NCBI GenBank assembly: GCA_019752335.1
Contig: JAIEMJ010000003.1
Span: 124,001 to 188,000 of the forward strand
DNA from: Bryobacteraceae bacterium
GTDB lineage: Bacteria; Acidobacteriota; Terriglobia; Bryobacterales; Bryobacteraceae
Direction: 5' to 3'
Length of the DNA: 64,000 bases
Part shown: positions 28,464 through 36,883 of the stretch, piece after piece
Numbering within the stretch: position 1 is the first letter of the stretch
Layout of the letters: every line of letters starts with the position of its first letter
Translations under genes and position numbers: made by a program
The notes under the pieces: generated by a model
Told to the model about the DNA's origin: nothing
Databases searched by the model: none
The model's input: the letters and a program-made list of their open reading frames with translations, nothing else

Positions 28464-28532
28464 GATTCCAGTTTATGTCAAAAACCGGGCGGGAGAACAT
28501 CATTAACATCCAGGCGCCGTGATCGACGCTGG

Positions 28533-28552
28533 TTTATCGCAGTTACCGGACG
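28533..28552. repeat. Right copy of the 20-bp direct repeat flanking the islet
   Basis: TTTATCGCAGTTACCGGACG matches the left copy at 19 of 20 positions in the same orientation. It lies 19 bases downstream of the DUF1552 stop codon. Removing one copy plus the 1,810 bases between them would leave a gap of about 50 bases between the DUF1552 and PSD1 genes, a normal operon spacing. Confidence 0.8.
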
Positions 28553-28571
28553 CGGCCGTTCGCTATTGGAC

Positions 28572-29891
28572 TTACGTCCATAGGCCGTTCAGCCGCTTCG
28601 TGGCGTCGCCGAAGTGGTCTAGCGTGACGCCCATGTGATCCATCAGCGACAGGTAGAGGCTGCACGCCTTGCGGTTCTCGTCGCCCTTGTCGAGGTAGTT
28701 GAGCACCCGGCCGCCCTGCAGCCCCGCTGACTTCCCGCCCGCCAACAGCACCGGAATCTCGTCCGCGCTGTGCGTGTTGCCATCGAGCAGGTTCGAGCTC
28801 ATCATCAGGATCGAGTTGTCGAGCAGCGTGGTGCCGCCGCCCTCGTCGATCGACTTCATCTTCTCCACCAGATACGTGTATTGGCGCATGTGGTATTGAT
28901 TCGTCTTCAAGTACATCGCCTCAATGTCGGGGGCGTTGCCGTTGTGCGTCAGGTCAAGATGCAGTGCGCCGCGCACGCCGGGCAGGAACTTGAAGTTCAT
29001 CTGCGAAAGGTCGTTGTTGAGCATCAGGCTCACCACGCGCGTCTTGTCCATCTGGAACGCGAGTACGATCAGATCCAGCATCAGCTTCATGTGCGCGGGG
29101 ACGTCCTGCGGCAGTTCGTCGGCGGGGCGCGGCAGGTTCGGCTGCTTCAGCGTCGGGCGCCAACCCTCGAGGCGCTCCTCCTGCGAGGCGCGCTCCAGGC
29201 GCTTTTCAATGTCGCGGACGCTCTCCAGATACTCGTCGAGCTTCTTCTGGTCACCCCGCGAGATGCGGGGCTTCAGGCTGGTGCTCTGCTGCAGGACGGC
29301 GTCGAGAATGCTGCGGTCCAACTGGCGGCCCTTGCCGTCGCCGACCAGTTGATCGAGGGCGCGCGCCGGGTAGATCTCCTTCGTCGCCGGCTTGGTGGGC
29401 GAGGTCCACGAGATGGCCGAGCCGTAGAGCATCGACAATCCGTCTTCCAGGCGCAGCTCATTGGGCTCGATGCCGAGCACCAGACTGGGCAGGGGTGTGT
29501 TGCCGCCGATCTGCTTGGCGAGGATCTGGTCAAACGACGTGCCGACCCGAATGTCGTTGGGGTCGAGGCTCACCGGCGCGCCGGAGAGCAGATTCATGCG
29601 GCCCAAATGCGGACTCTTCGAAACAAACGCCGACTGGTGATAGAGCCCCCGCAAGAAAACCAGGTCCTCGCGGATGGGGGCCAGCGGCTCAGCGGCGGGG
29701 CCAAAAGTCATCGCGGCGCCTTCGCCCTTGGCCCACCAATGCGCGGGCTCCACGCCGTTCGAGAAGTAGATCGTCGCCAGACGCAGCGGCGGACGGTTAT
29801 TGGCCGGGGCGGCGAGCGCCGGCATCGATTCGAGCCAGGGCAACGCCAGCGCGACGCCCGTACCCTTGAGAAAATGACGGCGGGAATTCAT
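28572..29891 (-). CDS. DUF1552 protein with Tat signal
   Basis: 439 residues. The Tat signal [26 protein letters not shown] covers residues 2-27. The body has DUF1552 landmarks: [49 protein letters not shown] and [31 protein letters not shown]1552 proteins pair with DUF1592/DUF1588 cytochromes; here the start overlaps the stop of such a gene by four bases. Probably periplasmic; the activity is unknown. Confidence 0.9.
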   Translation of the reverse strand: MNSRRHFLKGTGVALALPWLESMPALAAPANNRPPLRLATIYFSNGVEPAHWWAKGEGAAMTFGPAAEPLAPIREDLVFLRGLYHQSAFVSKSPHLGRMNLLSGAPVSLDPNDIRVGTSFDQILAKQIGGNTPLPSLVLGIEPNELRLEDGLSMLYGSAISWTSPTKPATKEIYPARALDQLVGDGKGRQLDRSILDAVLQQSTSLKPRISRGDQKKLDEYLESVRDIEKRLERASQEERLEGWRPTLKQPNLPRPADELPQDVPAHMKLMLDLIVLAFQMDKTRVVSLMLNNDLSQMNFKFLPGVRGALHLDLTHNGNAPDIEAMYLKTNQYHMRQYTYLVEKMKSIDEGGGTTLLDNSILMMSSNLLDGNTHSADEIPVLLAGGKSAGLQGGRVLNYLDKGDENRKACSLYLSLMDHMGVTLDHFGDATKRLNGLWT

Positions 29892-32800
29892 TGTCCACCT
29901 CCAGAAGTTGACGTTGGTTTTGTTTCGGCGAGCATGGTGCTCACGGCGCGCTGCCGGAACTGGCGGCTGCCGGCGATGGCCGTCGCGAGGTCCGCGATGG
30001 TAGCGGAATCGCCCAGTTGCGACATGCGCTCAATCAGCACTTCGTCTGAAGGCTGCACGGTGCGGCCCAGCGCGTAGCCCACCATCTTGAAGGCCACCGT
30101 CCGCAGTACCTGCTGGTTCTGCTTTTGCAGATAATTCAAAAGGCCATCGACGCCCGCGATCTGCGTCTGATCCGTCAGCACGCCTTCGTCGTCGACGGCA
30201 TTGCCGTCAGCGTATTTGGTGCGATAGCGGCCCACCGAATCATAGCGTTCGAGGGGGAAACCCAAAGGGTCAATGCGCGAATGGCAACTGGCGCAGGTGG
30301 CGTTGCGCTTGTGCGCTTCAAGCTTCTTGCGCAGCGTGAGTCCGCCGAAGTTCTTGTCGTCAGCCGGCAAAATGCCCGCGTTGGCCGGGGGCGGGGGTAC
30401 TTCGGTGCCCAGGATCCGGCGCAGCACCCAGTCGCCGCGCTTGACGGGGCTGGTGCGCAGCGGCGCCGACGTCGCCGTGAGCACGGCGCCTAAGCGCAAC
30501 AGTCCGCCGCGCTGGAAGGCGTTGGCGCCTTCCACGAGTTCCACGCGGTCCTTCGCGGCCACCGGCTTCGTCACGCCGTAGTGCTTGGCCAGGGCTTGAT
30601 TGAGGAAAGCGTAGTCGGCGTTGAGCAGTTCTTTCACCGGGCGATTCTTGCGGATGATGTGCTCGAAGAAGCTGACGGCTTCGTCGTACATGCTCTCTTT
30701 CACTTCGTTGGTGAACTCCGGAAAGCGGCTGGTATCGACGCCACGGTGTTCGTCGAAGTGATAAAAGCCGAGCCATTGGCCGAAGAACTCGGTGGAGAGC
30801 CTACGCGCCTTCGCGTCCGCCAGCATGCGGTCCACCTGGCGGCGCAGGGGCACGGACTGGTTGAGTTCGCCGGCGCTGGCCGCGCGCAGCAGTTCGTCAT
30901 CCGGAATCGACGCCCAGAGGAAGTAACTTAAGCGGCTGGCGAGTTCGTGCGGCGCGAGGGGCGCGGCGTTCGCTTGCTCCACGCGATAGAGGAAAGCCGG
31001 CGCCACCAGAATGCGGGCCAGCAAAGCGCGCACGGCTTCGCGATGATCTTTGCGCGAGGCATACACGCGTGTGTAGAAGGCGCGCAGATCCTGCTGTTCC
31101 ACGGCGCTCAGCGGACGCCGCCAAGCGCGCGCCGCCAGCCGCACACAGTCCTCCACGTGGCCGGAGCGCGCCGCGCCGATGGCCGCCTGCGCCTCCTGAT
31201 ACTCCGAAAGCAGCGGCGGCAGATAGGGGCGCATTTCGGCCGGGAAATTGGCGATCCCCGCGCGGGTGAGCGTCGCCAGGCGTTGGCCGCGCAGATCGTA
31301 TTGGTAGTGCTGCGCCAACATGCGCAGGTAGTTCTCGTGATAGTCGAACGACGTGTAAAGGTCCGCCCAGGCCTGGTTCAGGCGCGTGCGGGTGGCGTCG
31401 TCCAGCAGGTTTTCGGTGACGAAACGGTCATCGCGGATGTACTTCACCTTCAGAAGGAACTCGTCGTGTTCGGGGACGTTGAATGTGCTGTCGAAGGGCA
31501 GCGGCACGGGGTCCTTGTCGGCCGGCGACGCCTCGCCGTGCGAGTTGGGCGGCATCAGATGCGCGAGCTCCATCACGCCGGCGCGGAAGCGCTGCCCGCC
31601 AGGGCTGGCCGGGTCGCCAATCAGGGCGCGCACCGGAATGCCGCGTGAGCCACCGTCTTCCCGGTCCGAAAGCAGGATGCGGAAGACCTGATCGCGGTCC
31701 TTGCCGACCTGCGCGTCGACGCGGAATTCCAGGCCAAATGCACCCTCCGGGATCGGGACTTCGAAGAAGGCGGTCGACGTAGAGGCAAAGTCATTCAGGC
31801 CGATCGGTGTGCCATCCGGGCTACTACCGAACTTCAACCGGGCCACGGCTTCGGGGCTCAGCAGGCTGCGCAACGGCTGTGCCGGCTCCGGCGGCGGCGC
31901 GCCCTTGAGCGACGCATTCAGGGTCGTGGTAGCGGCCCCGCGCGGACCACCGCCCTTGCGCACAGAAATCGTCGGATTGCGCCAAATCACCACCGGCTGC
32001 GAGCCCGGGGCCGGATTCACCGGCGCCACGTGCAGGTAGAACTTCTTGGGCCCGGTGGACGGCGGCGCGCCGCGTTGCGAGAAGCGGCTGGCGTTGAAGA
32101 CGAAGGTGTGCGAGGGGTCCAGCTTCAGGGAACGGTCGTTAAACTGCAGCGGACTCTCGTCGCCCGCGCCCCCCGCCGCCACGTCGCCGCGCGCAAACAG
32201 CCAACTCGGCCACGTCACCAGGAACTTCTGCAGCTCATCGCACTTGGCCCGCGCAGCCTTGGCATCGGTGGCTGGCAAAGCGCGCCACCGGGCAGCGACC
32301 TCCGACAGCGGATAGCCCAGCGTCTTTTGGTGCATCACCGCACTCACGTGCTCCGCGAAGCGCGGCGTGATGCCTTCTTTCACGGCGAGTTCCCGCAAGG
32401 TAATCTTGGGTTGCCCCAACGCGGCGCGCTGCTCATAGGCCCAAGCCGCATAGAAGGCCTTGCCGTATTTGTCGAGGCCAAACGGAATGCCGCCCTCGCC
32501 CGACACCGTCCGGAAGCCATAGCGCGTGTGGATGTCGCGAATGCGGTTGATGGCCGACATTTCGAAGCCGGTCTTGCCCGGGTCCGTATAAAAACTTAAG
32601 GGGCCCGCGCCGATGACGGCGTGGTCCGCGACACGTTTGGCGGCGGCCAAATACTGCTCGATGTTGGCGTCCTGCATGAACTGGACGTCGCCGAAGTTGG
32701 TGAAGCCTTCTCCGCCGGCGGAATCCGAGGATGCGCCAATGCCGGTATCAATGGCGATCCCGGTAAGGTCCTGAATCGTGTAGGCGTATTCGCCGCTCGT

Positions 32801-33148
32801 CAGCCGGCGCATCGTCACCCGGCCAGGTTCGCCGTCGTGCAGTTTGGCGTAAACGGACAGCGGTTCGCGGATCCCTCGAATGGCCTGTGCACGGTCAGCC
32901 TCCGAGGGCTGCGGCATCTTCGGCGGCGGCATGCGCTTCTCGGCCAGCGCGGTGGCGGCTTTCTGCCAAACCCGGAATCCGGAGCCCACGCTGGGCTCCG
33001 CCAGAAGTTTTTCGAGGTTGACGCCGCCCATCGCGGCCTGGCCATGGCACTGTACGCAGTACTGTTTGACGGTGGCCGCCGCTGCGGGGGCTACGGGGGC
33101 GGCAAAGGCCGTCGGGGCCGCGAAAGTGAGCAAAAGCAAGGCGCGCAT
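29888..33148 (-). CDS. DUF1587/DUF1592/DUF1595/DUF1588/DUF1585 secreted cytochrome
   Basis: 1086 residues from the ATG at 33148, chosen because it has GGAG eight bases upstream and gives a clean signal peptide ([15 protein letters not shown]). The frame is open 52 codons further upstream. After the signal comes a heme motif CVQCHG (about 31-36), DUF1587 (about 105-170), a long middle region, then DUF1595/1592 (about 645-790), DUF1588 with a second heme motif [13 protein letters not shown] (about 960-972) and DUF1585 at the end. It is probably a periplasmic multi-domain oxidoreductase component, and the first gene of the operon reaching to the sulfatase. Confidence 0.9.
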   Translation of the reverse strand: MRALLLLTFAAPTAFAAPVAPAAAATVKQYCVQCHGQAAMGGVNLEKLLAEPSVGSGFRVWQKAATALAEKRMPPPKMPQPSEADRAQAIRGIREPLSVYAKLHDGEPGRVTMRRLTSGEYAYTIQDLTGIAIDTGIGASSDSAGGEGFTNFGDVQFMQDANIEQYLAAAKRVADHAVIGAGPLSFYTDPGKTGFEMSAINRIRDIHTRYGFRTVSGEGGIPFGLDKYGKAFYAAWAYEQRAALGQPKITLRELAVKEGITPRFAEHVSAVMHQKTLGYPLSEVAARWRALPATDAKAARAKCDELQKFLVTWPSWLFARGDVAAGGAGDESPLQFNDRSLKLDPSHTFVFNASRFSQRGAPPSTGPKKFYLHVAPVNPAPGSQPVVIWRNPTISVRKGGGPRGAATTTLNASLKGAPPPEPAQPLRSLLSPEAVARLKFGSSPDGTPIGLNDFASTSTAFFEVPIPEGAFGLEFRVDAQVGKDRDQVFRILLSDREDGGSRGIPVRALIGDPASPGGQRFRAGVMELAHLMPPNSHGEASPADKDPVPLPFDSTFNVPEHDEFLLKVKYIRDDRFVTENLLDDATRTRLNQAWADLYTSFDYHENYLRMLAQHYQYDLRGQRLATLTRAGIANFPAEMRPYLPPLLSEYQEAQAAIGAARSGHVEDCVRLAARAWRRPLSAVEQQDLRAFYTRVYASRKDHREAVRALLARILVAPAFLYRVEQANAAPLAPHELASRLSYFLWASIPDDELLRAASAGELNQSVPLRRQVDRMLADAKARRLSTEFFGQWLGFYHFDEHRGVDTSRFPEFTNEVKESMYDEAVSFFEHIIRKNRPVKELLNADYAFLNQALAKHYGVTKPVAAKDRVELVEGANAFQRGGLLRLGAVLTATSAPLRTSPVKRGDWVLRRILGTEVPPPPANAGILPADDKNFGGLTLRKKLEAHKRNATCASCHSRIDPLGFPLERYDSVGRYRTKYADGNAVDDEGVLTDQTQIAGVDGLLNYLQKQNQQVLRTVAFKMVGYALGRTVQPSDEVLIERMSQLGDSATIADLATAIAGSRQFRQRAVSTMLAETKPTSTSGGGQ

Positions 33149-33501
33149 GGGGGGAACTCCGAATCCGACTACTGTATCAAAGAGCCGGGATTGCGCGACG
33201 GGGCGTGAGTCCATACAGAAGACTGACGAATCTTCATCCATGCAGGTGACACCCTTCGCGAAGAAATTTCTCGTGGTGACTGCCACAACGCCGTGCAACT
33301 GCAAGAAGGAACCTTGAGCTTGCTGCTTTCGGCGGGGCCCCTTCAGCCGGGACGACGCTCAGCCCGGCGCACGAGAAACGCCTGCTTGGCCTCCCAGGAG
33401 ACTGCGTTGACGTGTGGCTCGGATCCCGATGGCCTCCTCTCTGACGGCACAATCCTCGGCGTGTCGGGAGGCCCACCGACCAAGCCCGCCCAACATTGAC
33501 T
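33149..33501. other. Intergenic gap between the cytochrome operon and tgt
   Basis: 353 bases. It must hold the promoter of the leftward cytochrome operon (right end not resolvable by eye) and the 3' region of tgt. I see no convincing gene, tRNA or clear terminator hairpin. Some frames stay open, but they have no ribosome site or protein-like composition. Confidence 0.5.
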
Positions 33502-34632
33502 TTAACCCACCTGCTCCGGCACGGACCGCGACTCCTGCAGAAACTCCGGAAACCGTCCCTCCACAATCGCCGCCCGCATGCCGCGCATGCGGTCCAAGTA
33601 GTAGCGCAGGTTGTGCAGCGTCGCCAGCGTGCCGAACAGCATTTCGCTCGCGACGTAGAGATGGCGCAAATACGCTCGAGAAAAGGTCCGGCAAGTGTAA
33701 CACCGGCATTGCGGATCGAGCGGCCCGAAGTCCTCTCGAAACCGCGACTGCTTGATCAAGACTTTGCCCTGGCTCGTAAACAGGCAGCCGTTACGCGCAT
33801 TGCGCGACGGCATCACGCAATCCATCATATCGACGCCCCGGGCGACGTACTCCGTCAGTTCCTCCGGCAACCCCACCCCCATCACGTAGCGCGGCTTTTC
33901 GTAGGGCAGCAAAGGTGCGGTCACCTCCGTCATCGCCAGGCTGAGTTCGCGCGGCTCGCCCACGCTCAGCCCGCCAATCGCGTAACCCTCGGCGTTGAGC
34001 TCCACCAGTTGGCCGGCGCAGGCGGCGCGCAGCACCGGGTCCATGCCGCCTTGCACGATCGGGAAGAGCGTATTCGTCGCGACGCGCGCTTCGTGCGGCC
34101 CGCGATAGTGGGCAAACTGGCGCCGGGCCCAGGCGACACTCCGCTCCATAGCGGCCCGAACCTCCCGGGCCTCCGCTGGGTAGCCGACGCACTCGTCCAG
34201 CACCATCAGAATGTCCGAGTTAAACGCCATCTGCACGTCCACCGTGCCCTCGGGAGTAAACAAATGGCGGTCGCCATTCAGGTGGCTCTGGAAGACGACC
34301 CCTTCATCCGAAATCCTGCGCAACCCCGACAGGCTGAAGACCTGAAAGCCACCCGAGTCCGTCAGAATCGCCCGCGGCCACTGCATAAAGCCGTGCAGCC
34401 CCCCGTGGCGATGCATCAGCTCCGGGCCGGGCCGTAGAAAGAGGTGGTAGGTGTTCCCCAGAATGATGGGGGCGTCCACTTCCTCGATCAACTGTTGCGG
34501 AGTAAGACCCTTCACCGTCCCCTGCGTGCCCACCGGCATAAAGATGGGGGTGGGAATCACCCCATGCGCGGTATAGAGATGACCCGCGCGCGCGCCGGTC
34601 TCCGGGCAAACCGCCTCGATCTCAAAGCGCAT
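33502..34632 (-). CDS. tgt: Queuine/preQ1 tRNA-ribosyltransferase
   Basis: 376 residues from the ATG at 34632; an upstream extension overlapping the previous gene is unlikely. Signature blocks are GTQGTVKGLTPQQL, LGNTYHLFLRPG, ILTDSGGFQVFSL with the general-base Asp, MVLDECVGYP with the nucleophile Asp, and the zinc site CRCYTC followed by a downstream His. The enzyme exchanges guanine-34 of Asp, Asn, His and Tyr tRNAs for preQ1 in queuosine synthesis. Length is normal. It overlaps the thioredoxin-fold gene by 11 bases. Confidence 0.96.
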   Translation of the reverse strand: MRFEIEAVCPETGARAGHLYTAHGVIPTPIFMPVGTQGTVKGLTPQQLIEEVDAPIILGNTYHLFLRPGPELMHRHGGLHGFMQWPRAILTDSGGFQVFSLSGLRRISDEGVVFQSHLNGDRHLFTPEGTVDVQMAFNSDILMVLDECVGYPAEAREVRAAMERSVAWARRQFAHYRGPHEARVATNTLFPIVQGGMDPVLRAACAGQLVELNAEGYAIGGLSVGEPRELSLAMTEVTAPLLPYEKPRYVMGVGLPEELTEYVARGVDMMDCVMPSRNARNGCLFTSQGKVLIKQSRFREDFGPLDPQCRCYTCRTFSRAYLRHLYVASEMLFGTLATLHNLRYYLDRMRGMRAAIVEGRFPEFLQESRSVPEQVG

Positions 34633-35113
34633 GTTGGCGCAACTTCTGGTATTGAGCTTCGTCGAAGGCGCCTTGGTGAGACCAGGTGATGCGCCCTTCG
34701 GCATCGAGCGTCACCAGGACGGGCAAGGCGTCATTGGTGACGCCAACGGTCTTGCGCCAAGCGGCTTCGCCCTGAAATAGCAACAACATGCGAGCCTGCA
34801 AGGCAGGCGGCATGTCGCCGCGCATCCCTCGCTTAATCAGGCCCCGAACCAGCCGCGGCGCCTTTTCGAGCATCGCAATCTGGTAAAGCTGCCCGTTGTC
34901 CTTCACAAACCGCGTACACCAGGCCTTCGAAGCATCGCCAGCCTCTTTGCTGAACGTGATCACGACGAGCGCGGGCTTGCCCTTAGCGGCATCCGGCAGA
35001 CGCAGTTTAGCCCCAGCCAGCGTTTCGGCCTCCACGGCCGGAAAGGGGGTACCCGGAGTGAGAGCGGCGGGGGCCAGCAGAGCGACCAAGCCAAACAGAA
35101 GGAAGCGCATCAT
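34622..35113 (-). CDS. Thioredoxin-fold exported protein without a CxxC motif
   Basis: 163 residues with a signal peptide (residues about 3-18) and a region resembling TlpA/ATP10-type folds: GTPFPAVEAETLAGAKLRLPDAAKGKPALVVITFS, then LPVLVTLDAEGRITWSHQGAF near the end. The usual CxxC after the first strand is replaced by SKEAGDASKAWC, so thiol-disulfide exchange is doubtful. It lies upstream of tgt with an 11-base overlap. A second Met one codon in could be the start. Confidence 0.7.
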   Translation of the reverse strand: MMRFLLFGLVALLAPAALTPGTPFPAVEAETLAGAKLRLPDAAKGKPALVVITFSKEAGDASKAWCTRFVKDNGQLYQIAMLEKAPRLVRGLIKRGMRGDMPPALQARMLLLFQGEAAWRKTVGVTNDALPVLVTLDAEGRITWSHQGAFDEAQYQKLRQHAL

Positions 35114-35280
35114 CTACCAGAATGCCAAGAAAAAGGAGGGCATGCGCAAGCAGGCCCCCCAAAAATGCCCTGGCCAGGCACACTCTCTGAGCCGGTCAGG
35201 AACCACACGTAATGAACTGAAGCCTGTATATCGGCCGTGATCGCTTTGTACTTTAGAGGAAGATAACGGAGGAAAATCAA

Positions 35281-35400
35281 GTGCCAGGGATGTCGACGGT
35301 TCCCAGTCTGCGGGCGGCTGAGGACAATGTGGACCGGTGCTGGAAGACGCGTCCTGCTGTTTCGGCGGCTTGTGGCTCGGGGGTGGGATTGGTGCGCTAA
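35281..35400 (+). CDS. Possible small protein or 5' remnant of a lost gene
   Basis: A GTG at 35281 has an excellent AACGGAGG ribosome site seven bases upstream and opens a 39-codon frame ending in TAA. The product has no recognisable motif and the frame ends against the 3' end of the Uma2 gene. The strong initiation site suggests it was once translated; it could be the start of a gene truncated by recombination. Confidence 0.25.
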   Translation: MPGMSTVPSLRAAEDNVDRCWKTRPAVSAACGSGVGLVR

Positions 35401-35993
35401 GCCGCGAAATCTTGCGCCCGGACCATGGCTGCGGGTGCCGCTAAAGGCGCTACGGCTTCATCGGCGCCGTACGACACAATCGACCGGTAGCCATCCGCCG
35501 ACGGCTCGCGATGGACCACGAAACGCGGCTCACGTAAGTCCAAAACCCAAGACTCCCGAATGCCGCCAGCGGCATAGAGTGCCGCCTTGGCGCCGAGGTC
35601 GTAGTCCTGCGTGGTGGCCGAAACCTCCACGGCCAGTAGAACATCTTCCGGGCCAAGATTGGCCACCGGGTAAGCTTCGCTCGCGTGGCGCAAGACTATG
35701 GCGTCGGGTTCTGGTTCGTTCGTCGCGTTGAGTGGCTCGCTGAGGTCGATCGGCACCTCCTGATCCACTCTTTCGGCGCCAAAAACGACATGGAGCCAAG
35801 CTACCAAGCGCCGCAAGGCGAGCGTGTGCAAACGCGACTTCCCCATCCGCTGTACCAACTCTCCGTCGATGAGTTCGAAGCTCTCTCGCTCTAACCGGCC
35901 GGCCTGCTCCAGCGCGTGACAATCCTCACGTGTCAGTTTCCGGCGAGCGCCGGACGGGAGGTGCGCCGAATGAAACTCGACCGCGACGGGCAT
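35397..35993 (-). CDS. Uma2-family PD-(D/E)XK nuclease-like protein
   Basis: 198 residues. The order of blocks is FELIDGELVQRMGKSRLHTLALRRL (about 40-64), EPEPDAIVLR (about 93-102), LLAVEVSATTQDYDLGAKAALYAAGGIRESWVLDL (about 119-153), giving the E...D...ExS/K pattern of Uma2 (DUF820) proteins. The family is widespread in Cyanobacteria and Acidobacteria and its cellular role is unclear. The gene stands alone on the minus strand. Confidence 0.88.
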   Translation of the reverse strand: MPVAVEFHSAHLPSGARRKLTREDCHALEQAGRLERESFELIDGELVQRMGKSRLHTLALRRLVAWLHVVFGAERVDQEVPIDLSEPLNATNEPEPDAIVLRHASEAYPVANLGPEDVLLAVEVSATTQDYDLGAKAALYAAGGIRESWVLDLREPRFVVHREPSADGYRSIVSYGADEAVAPLAAPAAMVRAQDFAA

Positions 35994-36053
35994 GACCTCA
36001 TCCTACCTCAGATAACCTGCCGTCCCTTCACTTCGAGCATCGGCTTCACTTGC

Positions 36054-36528
36054 CGGAGAAGCTATCGGCGGCGATTGCCGCATTGGGATCCTCCGGGGAA
36101 GGCGCTGTTTCTCACGTGGCGGTTGCACGGGAGTTTGCCCGCCGGCCGAGCCTTTCCGCGCGGCGAGGAGTTTGAGGCTTTTGACCGTCTTTTGGATGGG
36201 ATGAGTTCCGGCCCGCTGTATCTGCGGATGCCGGAAATTGCGGAGATTGTGGCGGAGGAGGTTTTGCGCGTGGAGGGAATCCGGGTCTCGGCTTGGGTGA
36301 ATTTGCCGAGTCATGTGCACTTATTGGCAGAGGCGGTGAGTGAAGCGGATGCGGATTGGGCGCGGCATTTGAAAATGATCAAAGGGCGAATCGGCCCGGC
36401 AAGCGAATTTGGTTCTGGGGAGGACGGGACAGCCGTTCTGGCAGGAGGAGTGTCAGTTCCGTATAGCGCCTGTTGGTTCCCCGGGCTGTTCTAGCGGCCG
36501 ATTTTACCGGCCCCGGGGAATACCATGA
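36054..36528 (+). pseudogene. Decayed REP-associated tyrosine transposase (RAYT) remnant
   Basis: From about 36054 the frame codes RRRLPHWDPPGKALFLTWRLHGSLP, then LYLRMPEIAEIV and a VNLPSHVHLLAEA block, which is the HUH metal site of IS200-like/RAYT proteins. After 36418 the reading frame is wrong: the expected RTGQPFWQEE is found in the next frame starting at 36421. The catalytic-Tyr region that should follow (a YFDRW-like block) is absent, and the sequence runs into a palindrome. No convincing start codon precedes the similarity. It therefore looks inactivated by a frameshift and a C-terminal loss. Confidence 0.75.
36477..36520. repeat. REP-like palindrome at the end of the RAYT remnant
   Basis: Outer arms TTCCCCGGG (36477-36485) and CCCGGGGAA (36512-36520) pair perfectly. 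A nested stem GCCG (36497-36500)/CGGC (36508-36511) encloses ATTTTAC. Imperfect nested hairpins of this size beside a RAYT gene are what REP elements look like. Only one copy is seen in this window. Confidence 0.45.
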
Positions 36529-36828
36529 AACGGGGGAGACGGCAAAAACCCCGTACCAGCACTGAACTAAATCCACAGGCGGATGTAGATGGATTCGTCG
36601 CGTTCCTGCCGCCGTCCTCCTTCGGTTCGCGATTCGGAAGGAAAAACAGTAAAACTCCTTCCTCGGTCCCAATTCTTTGTGCACTTCAAGGGCCACGACG
36701 TTGCTACGGTTATCGGCCTCGGCGAGCCTCGCCATCCGGCTGTCGTGACTCAACCGGCCGAAGAAGCGCGGCAGATTACCGATGAGCGGGAAGTTTCTCT
36801 TTCAGGTATTCCGAAGCCCACCAAGCGC
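36529..36828. other. Intergenic stretch after the RAYT remnant
   Basis: Three overlapping open frames on both strands cover this stretch, but none has a ribosome site, a plausible composition or a recognisable motif, so I call no gene. It may contain further decayed sequence. The right end runs into the terminator of the TonB-dependent receptor gene. Confidence 0.4.
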
Positions 36829-36858
36829 AAAAAAACCGCCGACTGGAAGGTCGGCGGT
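36829..36858 (-). terminator. Rho-independent terminator of the TonB-dependent receptor gene
   Basis: Arms at 36835-36843 (ACCGCCGAC) and 36850-36858 (GTCGGCGGT) pair perfectly around a six-base loop. On the minus strand the stem is followed by seven T residues (36835-36829). It lies 26 bases after the receptor gene stop at 36884. Confidence 0.88.
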
Positions 36859-36883
36859 GTTGACTTTGGGGAAGGAACGTTCT

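Noticed and set aside
26703-28552. Islet as an insertion sequence
   Set aside because: There is no transposase, no terminal inverted repeats were seen, and a 20-bp target duplication is longer than most IS elements make.
28770-30077. 435-codon plus-strand frame opposite the DUF1552 gene
   Set aside because: Antisense shadow: composition is His/Gln/Arg-rich with no recognisable fold, while the minus-strand gene has a Tat signal and family motifs.
33149-33304. 52-codon N-terminal extension of the DUF1592-type cytochrome
   Set aside because: The internal ATG at 33148 has GGAG at proper distance and begins a standard signal peptide.
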